Source of the DNA: an uncultured Eubacteriales bacterium
GTDB lineage: Bacteria; Bacillota; Clostridia; UBA1381
Direction: 5' to 3'
Length of the DNA stretch: 31,464 nucleotides
NCBI GenBank assembly: GCA_905199755.1
Contig: CAJKHT010000030.1
Coordinates: 1-31,464, forward strand
The translations under genes and the position numbers were made by a program. Each line of letters opens with the position of its first letter. Positions within the stretch are counted from its first letter, which is position 1. Shown here one piece after another: positions 1 through 7,936 of the stretch. The notes beneath the pieces were generated by a model. The model saw only the letters and a program-made list of their open reading frames with translations, was not told the origin of the DNA and ran no database searches.

Positions 1-1908
1 ACCCGGAGCTGAAGGATGTGGACGGAATAATGCCCCTGTTTGATATACAAGCATTGACACAATCCATGCCGTTATAAGCTGCCACAGCACCGAAAACAAG
101 GTCAGGCGCATTGAATTGCTTTCCGTTTTCATTGCCGACACAGCCGCTATACACGGAACATACAAAAGCACAAACACCAAAAACGCATATCCTCCCAAAG
201 GAGTGAAATTCATTGCCGCCTGCTGCGGCGGCATGCCGTAAAGTATGCTCATGCTTGAAATTATCGCCTCCTTTGCCGCAAAGCCCGATATAAGGCTGAC
301 AGCCGCCTCCGGTGTACCGAAGCCGCAGGGCCTGAACAGCGGCGCAAGCATTTCTCCCATAACTCCCAGAATACTGCCGCGGCTGTCGGGAGTTATCCGA
401 AAATGCACATTCACACTCCGCAAAAGCCATATAACAACGCTTGCAAAAAGCAGCACGGTGCCTGCGCGCACCGCAAATTCCCTGAGCTTTTCCGCCATGT
501 CTTTCAGCACAGATGCCGCCGACGGAATACGGTACGGCGGCATTTCCAGCACAAACGGCGGTGCCTCGCCTTTCATTATCGTTTTTGAAAAGATAAATCC
601 CGATAAAATTCCCATCGCTATTCCCATAACATACAGTGAAAATATTACAATTCCGCCGTTTTTCGGAAAGAGTGCGGCTCCGAACATTGCATACACGGGC
701 ATTTTTGCTCCGCATGACATGAACGGCACAAGAAGCATGGTAAGCTTTCTGCTGCGTTCGTCCTCCAGTGTTCTTGCCGCCATAATCGCCGGAACACTGC
801 ACCCGAACCCCATAAGCATAGGCAGAAATGATTTGCCGCCCAGTCCCAGCCGCACAAAAAGCTTATCCGCAATAAATGCAATGCGCGCCATATACCCTGT
901 GTCCTCCAAAACCGACAGGAACAGAAAAAGCAGCATTATCTGCGGCAAAAATGCCGCCGCGGCGCCGACTCCGGCAATAATTCCGTCCGTGACAAGTCCT
1001 TTTAAGAATATCCCTGCGCCGAGCCTTTCAAGCAAAACACGTACCGCATCCGCAAAATATACATTGAACAGCTTATCCGTAAGTCCCGACAGATATGTAC
1101 CGAACGCGCCGAACGTAATATTAAAGACAAGAAACATAACTCCGAAAAATATCGGCAGCGCAAGCAGCGGATGATTTACAATTTTATCTGTTTTATCGGT
1201 AATGTCCTCCTTATCCGAACCTCTTTCGGTCACGGCTTCTTTAAGCGCTTTTTCTATAAATTCATATCTTCGCTCCGCAATATGTTCTCCGCTGTTTTCA
1301 AGCCGCAAAACGGCGGAAAACCGTGGAATTTTTTCCTCGCACATAATTTTTCTTATATGTTCCTCATTTCTTTTTCCGTAATCCGCAAACACCTCACAGC
1401 TTTCATGCTTTTTTGCAATATCAACCGCTGTTTTAAGCATTTCGTCAATTCCCGTTTTTTTGACGGCGGAAATTTTTACGGCATGCATGCCGAGATTTTT
1501 ATAAATCAGCTCCGTGTCCGTAAAAATACCGTTTTTTTCCGCCTCGTCAATCATATTAAGCACAAGCAGTACCGGTATCCCCGTTTCGGCAATCTGGGTT
1601 GAAAGATAAAGATTCCTTTTCAGGTTCGATGCATCGGCAATATTCAAAATCAAGCCGGGTTTTTCATGAATTATATAATCACGTGTTACGGTTTCCTCCT
1701 CACTCTGCGGCGAAAGCGAATAAATCCCCGGCAAATCCGTAATTTTTATATTCATGCCGTTAAAGCGGCATATTCCCTCTCTGCGCTCAACCGTCACTCC
1801 CGTAAAATTGCCCGTTCGGGCGCTGCTCCCCGTAAGAAGATTGAAAAGCGTTGTTTTGCCGCTGTTCGGATTTCCCAAAAGCGCAAAGCTATACTCAGTG
1901 TTTTTCAT
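1..1908 (-). CDS. feoB: Ferrous iron transporter FeoB (3' end outside window)
   Basis: FeoB is a polytopic inner-membrane Fe2+ uptake protein with a cytoplasmic N-terminal GTPase domain. The reading frame is open from the ATG at 1908 to base 1 (636 codons) with no stop inside the window. Visible GTPase motifs are G1 GNPNSGKT (residues 12-19), G3 DLPG (58-61) and G4 NMID (118-121). The membrane part has the family hallmarks MSCGAKMPVYAMF and GFAAKEA, both in predicted transmembrane segments. The last visible residues include AWIVSMLVYQTGALF, typical of the FeoB C terminus, so only a short tail is missing. The start overlaps the feoA end by 14 nt, so the two are translationally coupled. It is the last visible gene of the ATPase-feoA-feoB operon. 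Function is assigned from family knowledge and identity is near certain. Confidence 0.96.
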   Translation of the reverse strand, partial: MKNTEYSFALLGNPNSGKTTLFNLLTGSSARTGNFTGVTVERREGICRFNGMNIKITDLPGIYSLSPQSEEETVTRDYIIHEKPGLILNIADASNLKRNLYLSTQIAETGIPVLLVLNMIDEAEKNGIFTDTELIYKNLGMHAVKISAVKKTGIDEMLKTAVDIAKKHESCEVFADYGKRNEEHIRKIMCEEKIPRFSAVLRLENSGEHIAERRYEFIEKALKEAVTERGSDKEDITDKTDKIVNHPLLALPIFFGVMFLVFNITFGAFGTYLSGLTDKLFNVYFADAVRVLLERLGAGIFLKGLVTDGIIAGVGAAAAFLPQIMLLFLFLSVLEDTGYMARIAFIADKLFVRLGLGGKSFLPMLMGFGCSVPAIMAARTLEDERSRKLTMLLVPFMSCGAKMPVYAMFGAALFPKNGGIVIFSLYVMGIAMGILSGFIFSKTIMKGEAPPFVLEMPPYRIPSAASVLKDMAEKLREFAVRAGTVLLFASVVIWLLRSVNVHFRITPDSRGSILGVMGEMLAPLFRPCGFGTPEAAVSLISGFAAKEAIISSMSILYGMPPQQAAMNFTPLGGYAFLVFVLLYVPCIAAVSAMKTESNSMRLTLFSVLWQLITAWIVSMLVYQTGALFRPHPSAPG

Positions 1909-2143
1909 ATGTGCCACTGTCCCTTTCAACAATTATTTTCTCCGCATCCGTTCTGCGCAGCGCCAGTCTGCTCCCGTGAATACGGTATTCAAACGGGTCT
2001 CCGAATGGCGCCCTGCGCACCGCAAAAATCCGCGCTCCGCAGATAATCCCCATATCATTCATGCGCTGTTTCAGCCTGCCCGATGTGCCGACCGAAATGA
2101 TAACTCCGTGCTCTCCCGGTTTTAAGTGACTTAATTCTGTCAT
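1895..2143 (-). CDS. feoA: Ferrous iron transport accessory protein FeoA
   Basis: An 82-residue protein with the small SH3-like fold of FeoA, which works with FeoB at the cytoplasmic membrane. Sequence support is the N-terminal LKPGEHGVIISVG strand-turn, the central RLKQRMNDMGIICGARI core and the YRIHGSRLALRRTDAEKI end; the MGI.xG..I and G..LALR..DAE.I patterns are typical of FeoA. Length matches the family (about 75-90 residues). The ATG at 2143 overlaps the stop of the upstream ATPase in an ATGA arrangement (4 nt), and its own end overlaps feoB by 14 nt. Expression is therefore probably coupled across all three genes. No Fur- or DtxR-like operator was identified with confidence upstream of the operon. 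Confidence 0.93.
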   Translation of the reverse strand: MTELSHLKPGEHGVIISVGTSGRLKQRMNDMGIICGARIFAVRRAPFGDPFEYRIHGSRLALRRTDAEKIIVERDSGTYEKH

Positions 2144-4728
2144 TTTACCTTTCTTCCCTCACGCAGTGCGGTAAATGCTTTCTGAATTTCGACAATGACA
2201 AGCGGCATTACGCTTAAAATTCCCGTTACCGTCCACTGCTGTACATTCAGCGCCGTTACGTTGAAAACTCCTGCCGCGGCAGGTATCATAATAACAGCCG
2301 CCTCAAGCGCCAGTCCCAGAAGAAATGAGCCTGTGAGATACGGATTTTTAAACAGTCCGGCTTTTATTACGGATTTTTCACTGCGCATGTTAAATGCATG
2401 CACAAGCTCCGAAAGACTTAAAACCGCAAATGCCATCGTGCGCCCGATAATGAGCGAGCCGAAAATATTTACTCCTATCGAAAAAGCAAGCAGTGCCAGA
2501 GAACCTATCATAAGCCCTTCAAACACAATTGCACCCCACAGTCCGTCCGCAAACAGACTTTTCTTTGCATCACGCGGAGGTTTTTTCATAATGTCCTTTT
2601 CGGGAGGATCAAGTCCCAATGCGATTGCCGGGAGCGAATCCGTGACAAGATTTACCCACAGGAGCTGCGTTGCCGTAAGCGGCGATGCCCACCCGAACAT
2701 CAGCCCCGCAAATACGGCAAGTATTTCGCCTATATTGCTTGACAAAAGAAACTGTACCGCCTTGCGTATATTCGCAAAAATATTTCTGCCCTCTCTGACT
2801 GCGCTGACAATAGTTGCAAAATTATCATCGGTCAGAATCATGTCCGATGCGGATTTCGCTACATCCGTACCCGATTTTCCCATGCTGCACCCTATATCCG
2901 CGCGTGACAGAGCAGGCGCATCGTTTACTCCGTCACCCGTCATTGCGGTGACACAGCCGTTTTTCTGAAATGCTTTTACGATTTTTACCTTATGCGCAGG
3001 CGTTACGCGTGCAAACACGCTGTATTCGTTTATATGCTCGGCAAGCGATGCATCCGAGATTTTGTCAAGCTCCGCTCCCGTCATTACCTTTGAATATTCG
3101 TCCGCTATACCCGTTCTTTTCGCAATCGACAGCGCCGTCCCGGCATGGTCGCCGGTTATCATCACAGGACGTATACCGGCTTCACGGCAAACCCTCACCG
3201 CCGCAGCCGCTTCAGGTCTCGGCGGATCCTCTATTCCAAGCAGTCCGGCAAAAATAAGTCCGCTTTCCGTAATTTTGTTTACGCCTCTGCCGTCCTCCCT
3301 GTATGCAACCGCAATCACTCGCAGACCGTCATTTGTCATTCTCTTGTTTTCGGCAAGTATGCGGTTTTTCAAAATCCCAGTCATATCCGTTACTTGAGCT
3401 TCCTTTAAATATCCGCCGCACATAGGCAGAATGTATTCCAAAGCTCCCTTTACAATCGTTATGCTCCCCGAATTTGTCCTGTAAAGCACCGCCATGCGCT
3501 TTTGCTGTGAATTAAAAGGATTTTCTGCGGCAAGCTTATATTTCTTATCAAGCTCGCGTCTTGATATTCCCTCCGCTTCCGCTCTGTTAAGTACAGCGCT
3601 GTCGGTGGGATTTGACGCGCTCAGCCCCTCCGCACTGCACAGTGCCGCCAGACGCAGAATACGTTTTTTATCCTCGCCGTATATTACCGTAACATGCATT
3701 TTGTTCTGTGTAAGAGTTCCCGTTTTATCCGAGCATATAACCGAAGCACTGCCGAGAGTTTCTACGGACGGCAGATTTCTTACAATTGCATTATGACGGG
3801 ACATGCGCATAAGTCCTATTGCAAGCATGATTGTGACAATAGCCGGCAGTCCCTCGGGAATTGCCGCAACGGCAAGCGATACCGAGGTCATGAACATATC
3901 CGCCGCAGGAATATGCTTGAAGAGTCCGGCAATAAAAATAACGCCGCATATTATAAGCGTCGCAATACCGAGTATTCTGCCGGTATCGGCAAGCTTTCTT
4001 TTGAGAGGAGTTTCCTGTTTTTCGGTGTCGGACAGCATTGATGCTATTTGTCCCACCTCGGTATCCATGCCCGTTTTGACAACGATGGCTCTGCATCTTC
4101 CGCACATGACCGGAGACGATGACATGAGCATGTTTTTCCTGTCCCCGACAGATACATGCTCCGCTCTTATAGTTTCCGCATTTTTCTCTACCGGCTCGGA
4201 TTCACCCGTCAGCGGCGACTCGTCCGCAACCAACCCCGATGCATCGATTATTCGGCAGTCGGCACAGACAATATCTCCGGCCGCCATAACAACAGTATCA
4301 CCCGTTACCAGCTCACGTGCCGGGATTGTCTTTTCCTCTCCGTCACGTATTACGCATGCATGAGGTGACGACAGCTTTTTAAGCTCCTCAAGGCTTTTTT
4401 CCGCACGGCTCTCCTGAATCACTCCCAAAAGTGCATTAAACACCACAATCGCAAGAATTATCACGGGTTCCGCCGCATCGGGACTTCCCTCCAGAACGGA
4501 GGTTATATATGAAACCGCCGCAGCCGCAAGCAGCGTTATAATCATGAAATCATTGAACTGTTCAAAAAAACGCGAAACAACCGATTTTTTCCCCGACTGC
4601 ACTATCTCGTTAAATCCGTTTTCCCGAAGCCGTTTCTGCGCCTCTTTCTCCGTCAGACCTTTTTGGGTGTCGCCGCTGAGTTTTTTTGCCGTTTCCTCTG
4701 CACTTATATTATAAAAATTGTCTGTCAT
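2140..4728 (-). CDS. Calcium-type P-type cation ATPase (P2, SERCA/PMR1-like)
   Basis: An 862-residue membrane cation pump of the P2A class, which exports Ca2+ (PMR1-like members also move Mn2+). The start is the ATG at 4728, preceded by AAAGGA; longer in-frame starts add only a hydrophobic stretch with no ribosome binding site. In order: N-terminal cation-ATPase domain; actuator loop TGES (174-177); TM4 PEGLP from residue 291, with the Ca2+-ligand Glu; phosphorylation motif DKTGT with Asp334; nucleotide domain; MITGDHAGTA and TGDGVNDAP hinge motifs; TM5 SSNIGE and TM6 NLVTD, matching Ca2+ ligands of SERCA; then a C-terminal helix bundle. It lacks the heavy-metal CPC motif, so it is not a P1B iron exporter. 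Overlap with feoA by 4 nt is notable and raises the question of Mn2+ or Fe2+ involvement. The substrate itself is inferred. Confidence 0.93.
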   Translation of the reverse strand: MTDNFYNISAEETAKKLSGDTQKGLTEKEAQKRLRENGFNEIVQSGKKSVVSRFFEQFNDFMIITLLAAAAVSYITSVLEGSPDAAEPVIILAIVVFNALLGVIQESRAEKSLEELKKLSSPHACVIRDGEEKTIPARELVTGDTVVMAAGDIVCADCRIIDASGLVADESPLTGESEPVEKNAETIRAEHVSVGDRKNMLMSSSPVMCGRCRAIVVKTGMDTEVGQIASMLSDTEKQETPLKRKLADTGRILGIATLIICGVIFIAGLFKHIPAADMFMTSVSLAVAAIPEGLPAIVTIMLAIGLMRMSRHNAIVRNLPSVETLGSASVICSDKTGTLTQNKMHVTVIYGEDKKRILRLAALCSAEGLSASNPTDSAVLNRAEAEGISRRELDKKYKLAAENPFNSQQKRMAVLYRTNSGSITIVKGALEYILPMCGGYLKEAQVTDMTGILKNRILAENKRMTNDGLRVIAVAYREDGRGVNKITESGLIFAGLLGIEDPPRPEAAAAVRVCREAGIRPVMITGDHAGTALSIAKRTGIADEYSKVMTGAELDKISDASLAEHINEYSVFARVTPAHKVKIVKAFQKNGCVTAMTGDGVNDAPALSRADIGCSMGKSGTDVAKSASDMILTDDNFATIVSAVREGRNIFANIRKAVQFLLSSNIGEILAVFAGLMFGWASPLTATQLLWVNLVTDSLPAIALGLDPPEKDIMKKPPRDAKKSLFADGLWGAIVFEGLMIGSLALLAFSIGVNIFGSLIIGRTMAFAVLSLSELVHAFNMRSEKSVIKAGLFKNPYLTGSFLLGLALEAAVIMIPAAAGVFNVTALNVQQWTVTGILSVMPLVIVEIQKAFTALREGRKVK

Positions 4729-4822
4729 AAAAGTTCGTCCTTTCTTTGGTCTTATTGATAAATATTCTAAAAAAAGCCATAATATTACTGCTAATTTTGT
4801 AAAAAAATAAAACAAAAATATT

Positions 4823-4851
4823 TTGTACCTTTTATGTGTTTATGGTATAAT
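4823..4851 (+). promoter_or_regulatory. Sigma-A-type promoter for the RAYT-like gene and comF
   Basis: TTGTAC at 4823-4828 and a perfect TATAAT at 4846-4851 are separated by 17 nt, in the 187-bp divergent gap between the ATPase and the RAYT-like gene. A GAGGTG ribosome binding site follows before the ATG at 4916. The -10 and spacing are consensus, while the -35 matches only in its first three bases. No equally clear promoter was found for the divergent ATPase operon. Confidence 0.65.
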
Positions 4852-4915
4852 TATCTTACAGACAAATACAAAAGATTTTGCCGCAGTAAATGCGGCAGAC
4901 AATGAGGTGTTTTAA

Positions 4916-5443
4916 ATGGCAAGAAAAGCAAGAGAAAAAAGCTCCCTTGGTATTTATAATATAATGCTTCGGGGAGATGATTTGTTTAAGAGGGAAGCAG
5001 ACTACGATGCTTTCATAGAACGCATGGCTCAGTACTTCATGGGTGATGCGTCAATATACGCATACTGTCTTACGGACAATGCCGCATGCTTTATTCTTAA
5101 GGAAAGCGAAAACGGTGTTTCGTCCGACATGAAGCCGTTTGTGACAAGCTATGCGCGCTACTGCAACAGAACACGCAGCACAAAGGGCAGTGTTTTTACC
5201 GACCGTTTCAAAAGTGAGCCGATTAACGATAAAAACTATCTTTTGCAGAGCATGACCGTAATGCACAAGCTTTATCTGCTTCTGAACCGCGACGCTTACA
5301 CTGGCGATGACGATATTCTTAACGGGGACGGTCTTTGCGACAGCAAAACGGCATTAAAGCTTATCGGTTCAAAAAAGAAGTACATATCAGCCATGGAGTC
5401 GGACGATACGGCGCTCACTCCGTTTTATAATGTTTTGAAATAA
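4916..5443 (+). CDS. RAYT / IS200-like protein with lost HUH motif (probably domesticated)
   Basis: A 175-residue protein clearly related to REP-associated tyrosine transposases (Y1_Tnp fold). The N terminus MARKAREKSSLGIYNIMLRG, the middle IYAYCLTDN and the RFKSEPINDKNYLL segment align with the usual family pattern (MARKxRxxSxxGIYHIMLRG, YAYCLMDNHVHLLIK, FxDRFKSEPVxxxxYLL). The catalytic metal-binding histidines are absent: the HUH position reads NAACFIL instead of NHVHLLI, and GIYHI reads GIYNI. The conserved NP after the Tyr helix is missing too. The frame is intact with a good promoter and ribosome binding site, ends 5 nt before comF, and has no flanking inverted repeats or target duplications in view. 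It is probably a retained DNA- or RNA-binding relative rather than an active transposase. Function is unknown. Confidence 0.8.
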   Translation: MARKAREKSSLGIYNIMLRGDDLFKREADYDAFIERMAQYFMGDASIYAYCLTDNAACFILKESENGVSSDMKPFVTSYARYCNRTRSTKGSVFTDRFKSEPINDKNYLLQSMTVMHKLYLLLNRDAYTGDDDILNGDGLCDSKTALKLIGSKKKYISAMESDDTALTPFYNVLK

Positions 5444-5448
5444 AAGCC

Positions 5449-6129
5449 ATGCTGTTTCACATAAGAAGATGTTTTGACTGCATTTTCTGCGGCACAAGAA
5501 CCTACGGCGGCAAGCGCTTTGCTTACAGCTGCGGCATATGCACCGAATGCGATGAGAATATGGAACGCACACCGCCGGGCGGAACATTCGCCGGCAGTCC
5601 CGATGTAAGCTATATTATTTCACCGCTGTTTTACACAGGCCGTACACGCGATGCGATTATGCGCTTTAAGTTTGAGGGCTGGGAATGCTGCGGAAATGTG
5701 TTTGCTTATATAATGAGACAATGCGCCGCACAGTTTCCGCATCTTAAGGATTTCGGACTTGTTATTCCCGTTCCGCTGTCAAAAGCGCGTCTGAACGAAC
5801 GCGGCTACAACCAGAGTGTACCTCTTGCAAAAGCGATCGCGGACGAAATCGGCATAAAATATGACGGTAAAACGCTTTTGAAAATCAGAAATACAAACCG
5901 CCAGAGCAGACTTTCCCAAATGGAAAGAATTGAAAACGTCAGCGGAGCATACAAGTGCACAAGAGTACTTGACGGCGAACACATTATACTTGTCGATGAC
6001 ATTTATACCACAGGTGCGACACTTAACGAATGTGCCCGTACTCTTCTTGACGCAGGTGCAAAGGAAATCGTCGGCATGACGCTGTCAATAAGATACAAAA
6101 AAGAGAAAAATTTATTTTTGAGGTATTAA
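5449..6129 (+). CDS. comF: ComF family phosphoribosyltransferase-like protein
   Basis: A 226-residue ComF-type protein, a cytoplasmic factor needed for uptake of single-stranded DNA in competent bacteria. The N-terminal zinc ribbon is Cys11, Cys14, Cys31 and Cys34 (CIFC and CTEC). The phosphoribosyltransferase domain carries LVIPVPLSKARLNERGYNQS, where the R-ERG-NQ pattern is diagnostic, and the PRPP loop ILVDDIYTTGAT near the C terminus. Length is normal. The ATG at 5449 lies 5 nt after the previous stop with no clear ribosome binding site of its own, so translation is probably coupled to the RAYT-like gene. With dprA in the same window it suggests a DNA uptake or processing capability, though a full competence set is not visible here. 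Confidence 0.94.
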   Translation: MLFHIRRCFDCIFCGTRTYGGKRFAYSCGICTECDENMERTPPGGTFAGSPDVSYIISPLFYTGRTRDAIMRFKFEGWECCGNVFAYIMRQCAAQFPHLKDFGLVIPVPLSKARLNERGYNQSVPLAKAIADEIGIKYDGKTLLKIRNTNRQSRLSQMERIENVSGAYKCTRVLDGEHIILVDDIYTTGATLNECARTLLDAGAKEIVGMTLSIRYKKEKNLFLRY

Positions 6130-6202
6130 AAACGCATATTTCGGAAAAAATAGGTATACGCAGATTATTATGTGCTTTGGCACAGAAAGGGATTTTATAC
6201 TT

Positions 6203-6841
6203 ATGAAACGTATATTTATTTCGATTTTTGCATTTTTTATACTTCTGCAAAGCAGTGCCGCCGCACTGTCGAGAGTAGGTTCTACCGGGCAGGAAGTGCG
6301 GAATATACAGACAAAGCTGAAAAACTGGGGATATTTCAATTCTGCCGTGGACGGCATCTTCGGCAGCAAAACAGAGGCTGCCGTGAAAAGCTTTCAGCGC
6401 AAAAACGGTCTCACGCCCGACGGCATTGCAGGGCCTGCAACGCTCGCCAAAATAGGCTTGCCCACGGGCAGCTCATCACAGAGCAGCTCGTCCGACAATA
6501 AAATGCTGCTTGCAATGGTTATAAACGGTGAAGCGCGTGGCGAAAGCTACGAAGGACAGGTCGCCGTCGGCGCGGTGGTGCTGAATCGTGTAAAACATTC
6601 ATCATTTCCAAATACAATTGCGGGCGTAATATATCAAAAGGGTGCATTCACCGCGGTAGATGACGGTCAGATAAACAATGCGGTGCAGTCCACCTGCATG
6701 AATGCCGCACAGGATGCCTTAAACGGCTGGGATCCCACCGGCGGAGCAATTTACTATTACAACCCTAAAACAGCCACCAGTTCGTGGATTCGCTCCCGTC
6801 CGATTATAAAAACCATAGGCAACCATGTATTCTGCAAATAA
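6203..6841 (+). CDS. sleB: Spore cortex-lytic enzyme SleB
   Basis: A 212-residue secreted SleB, a lytic transglycosylase that cleaves muramic-lactam cortex during germination. The chosen ATG has AAAGGG 11 nt upstream; an earlier in-frame ATG at 6170 would prepend residues before the signal peptide. Layout: signal peptide (about 1-21, ending SSAAA), a peptidoglycan-binding domain_1 repeat with GSTGQEVRNIQTKL and DGIFGSKTEAAVKSFQ (about 22-84), a Ser-rich linker (about 89-97), then the hydrolase_2 catalytic domain with NGEARGE, whose Glu110 matches the catalytic Glu of the family. It ends GNHVFCK, typical of SleB. No ypeB partner follows. A sigma-G promoter would be expected but none is convincing in the 73-bp gap after comF. 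Confidence 0.93.
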   Translation: MKRIFISIFAFFILLQSSAAALSRVGSTGQEVRNIQTKLKNWGYFNSAVDGIFGSKTEAAVKSFQRKNGLTPDGIAGPATLAKIGLPTGSSSQSSSSDNKMLLAMVINGEARGESYEGQVAVGAVVLNRVKHSSFPNTIAGVIYQKGAFTAVDDGQINNAVQSTCMNAAQDALNGWDPTGGAIYYYNPKTATSSWIRSRPIIKTIGNHVFCK

Positions 6842-6852
6842 ACAAACGGGGC

Positions 6853-6881
6853 TGCGGCAAAATTTTTCTGCTTTTGCCGCA
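6853..6881. other. Stem-loop between sleB and the 37-residue ORF
   Basis: TGCGGCAAAA (6853-6862) and TTTTGCCGCA (6872-6881) form a perfect 10-bp stem around a 9-nt loop, 11 nt after the sleB stop. Neither strand has a T-run directly after the stem, so it is not a good intrinsic terminator. It could stabilise the sleB mRNA end or weaken read-through. Confidence 0.5.
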
Positions 6882-6904
6882 CGTCCATATACATATGAAA
6901 GGAT

Positions 6905-7018
6905 ATGATTTTTTTGAAAACAATTGCACTCGCCGTACTTTCGGCGGCATTCATCGCGCTCGTGATAGCGGACAGTATGAGAAAGGTAAAGGAAAACAAG
7001 GAACATTCAAAGGATTAA
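6905..7018 (+). CDS. Small single-pass membrane peptide, 37 residues, unknown function
   Basis: An ATG at 6905 opens a 37-residue frame: a hydrophobic N-terminal half (KTIALAVLSAAFIALVIAD), then a highly charged tail (RKVKENKEHSKD). This is the layout of a small bitopic membrane peptide. AAAGGA at 6898-6903 is too close to the ATG but is ideally spaced (10 nt) for an in-frame TTG at 6914, which would give 34 residues. Its end overlaps the end of the convergent deacetylase gene by 4 nt. It follows sleB and could be co-transcribed with it. I do not recognise it. The evidence is composition, ribosome binding site and position only, so it may not be a real gene. Confidence 0.45.
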   Translation: MIFLKTIALAVLSAAFIALVIADSMRKVKENKEHSKD

Positions 7019-7779
7019 TTTACCTTGCCTGCGTTTTGTTTCTGGCAGCCCGATGCATCAATCGTAAAATTATCCGAATAAACCAAATCGGAAACCTTTA
7101 CAAGCTCATATTTTTCGGACAGCGCACGAATGATTGACGGCAGAATTTTTGCCGTCAGCTTTGTTCCGCTGTGCATGAGAATTATATCTCCGGCTTTTGT
7201 TTTGGAAAGCCGTTTTTTTATGCTCGCCTCCGTTGCATCCTTTGTATAGTCCAGTCCGTCAACCGACCACTGTATATACGTCCTGCCGCTTTTGCGCACG
7301 GTTTGGATTACATTATTGTTATATCCCCCGGACGGCGCGCGCATAAGCGTCATTTTTTCGCCCGTTATGTTTTCCACCGCCGCATCGCATTTTTCGAGGT
7401 CTTTTATTATTTCCGCACTGCCGAGCTTTGTGTAATCGGCATGGTTATAGGAGTGGTTTCCGATATCGTGTCCCTTTTCATGTATTTTCCGAATATTTTC
7501 GGGATAATCCTCCGCCCATTTGCCCGTCACAAAGAATGATGCCTTTACATTGTATTCATCAAGCGTTTCGAGAATACTGTCAATATCGTCTCCGTCCCAT
7601 GCGCAGTCAAACGTCAGAGCAATTTTATTATCGCCGCGTTCCACGCTGTATATCGGAATTTCACGCTTTTGCGCATTAAATACCGACAGCGTTCTTCCGC
7701 ACGAGAAATATATCACCGCAAGCATTATAACAAATGCCGCAGCGGTTATATGTTTCATTTTAAAAACAAAAATTTTCAC
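7015..7779 (-). CDS. PdaB-like polysaccharide deacetylase
   Basis: A 254-residue membrane-anchored NodB-fold deacetylase. The start is GTG at 7779, with GGAGGAAAGGA a few bases upstream, better than the internal ATG at codon 8. Residues 8-27 form one transmembrane or signal anchor. Motif 1 is TFDCAW (catalytic Asp58), where the second Asp of canonical TFDD is absent, as in PdaB relatives (TFD..W). Motif 2 is GNHSYNH with metal ligands His109 and His113, followed by RAPSGGY, the variant of the RPPxG motif, and DIILMHSG near the C terminus. PdaB proteins act on peptidoglycan and are needed for spore cortex maintenance. The neighbouring sleB fits a cortex role, but assignment to PdaB rather than another deacetylase is inferred from motif 1 and length. 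Confidence 0.87.
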   Translation of the reverse strand: MKIFVFKMKHITAAAFVIMLAVIYFSCGRTLSVFNAQKREIPIYSVERGDNKIALTFDCAWDGDDIDSILETLDEYNVKASFFVTGKWAEDYPENIRKIHEKGHDIGNHSYNHADYTKLGSAEIIKDLEKCDAAVENITGEKMTLMRAPSGGYNNNVIQTVRKSGRTYIQWSVDGLDYTKDATEASIKKRLSKTKAGDIILMHSGTKLTAKILPSIIRALSEKYELVKVSDLVYSDNFTIDASGCQKQNAGKVN

Positions 7780-7799
7780 AGTCCTTTCCTCCGCCGCTT

Positions 7800-7818
7800 T
7801 AAGATATACACTATCTTA
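7800..7818. repeat. Inverted repeat upstream of the deacetylase gene
   Basis: TAAGATA (7800-7806) and TATCTTA (7812-7818) are perfect 7-bp arms around a 5-nt spacer (TACAC), about 20 bp before the GTG start of the minus-strand deacetylase. Position and AT-rich dyad symmetry suit an operator, but no known regulator can be assigned and no clear -35/-10 pair accompanies it. Confidence 0.35.
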
Positions 7819-7864
7819 TTCAATACTGTTTTTAAATATTACTTTAAAAACGTCATTTTCGGAC

Positions 7865-7893
7865 TTGCATTTTTTTGTGTTTTGTTATAAAAT
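7865..7893 (+). promoter_or_regulatory. Sigma-A-type promoter for the 281-residue protein
   Basis: TTGCAT at 7865-7870 and TAAAAT at 7888-7893 are 17 nt apart, with ACGGAGTG as ribosome binding site before the ATG at 7937. The spacer is T-rich, so some of the match could be by composition. Confidence 0.5.
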
Positions 7894-7936
7894 ATAAGTA
7901 ATATTTGCCGATACAACGGCGGAACGGAGTGATTTT

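Noticed and set aside
245..1174. Long plus-strand open frame opposite feoB
   Set aside because: It is antisense to FeoB, which has all GTPase and transporter motifs. The plus translation is Ser/Pro/Ile-rich with no family features.
4916..5443. Active insertion sequence
   Set aside because: No terminal inverted repeats, hairpin ends or target duplications were seen, and the catalytic His residues are missing.
6140..6202. Sigma-G promoter before sleB
   Set aside because: GCATA occurs at a suitable distance but the -10 (TACGCAG/ATACGCA) does not match CATACTA. Too weak to list.
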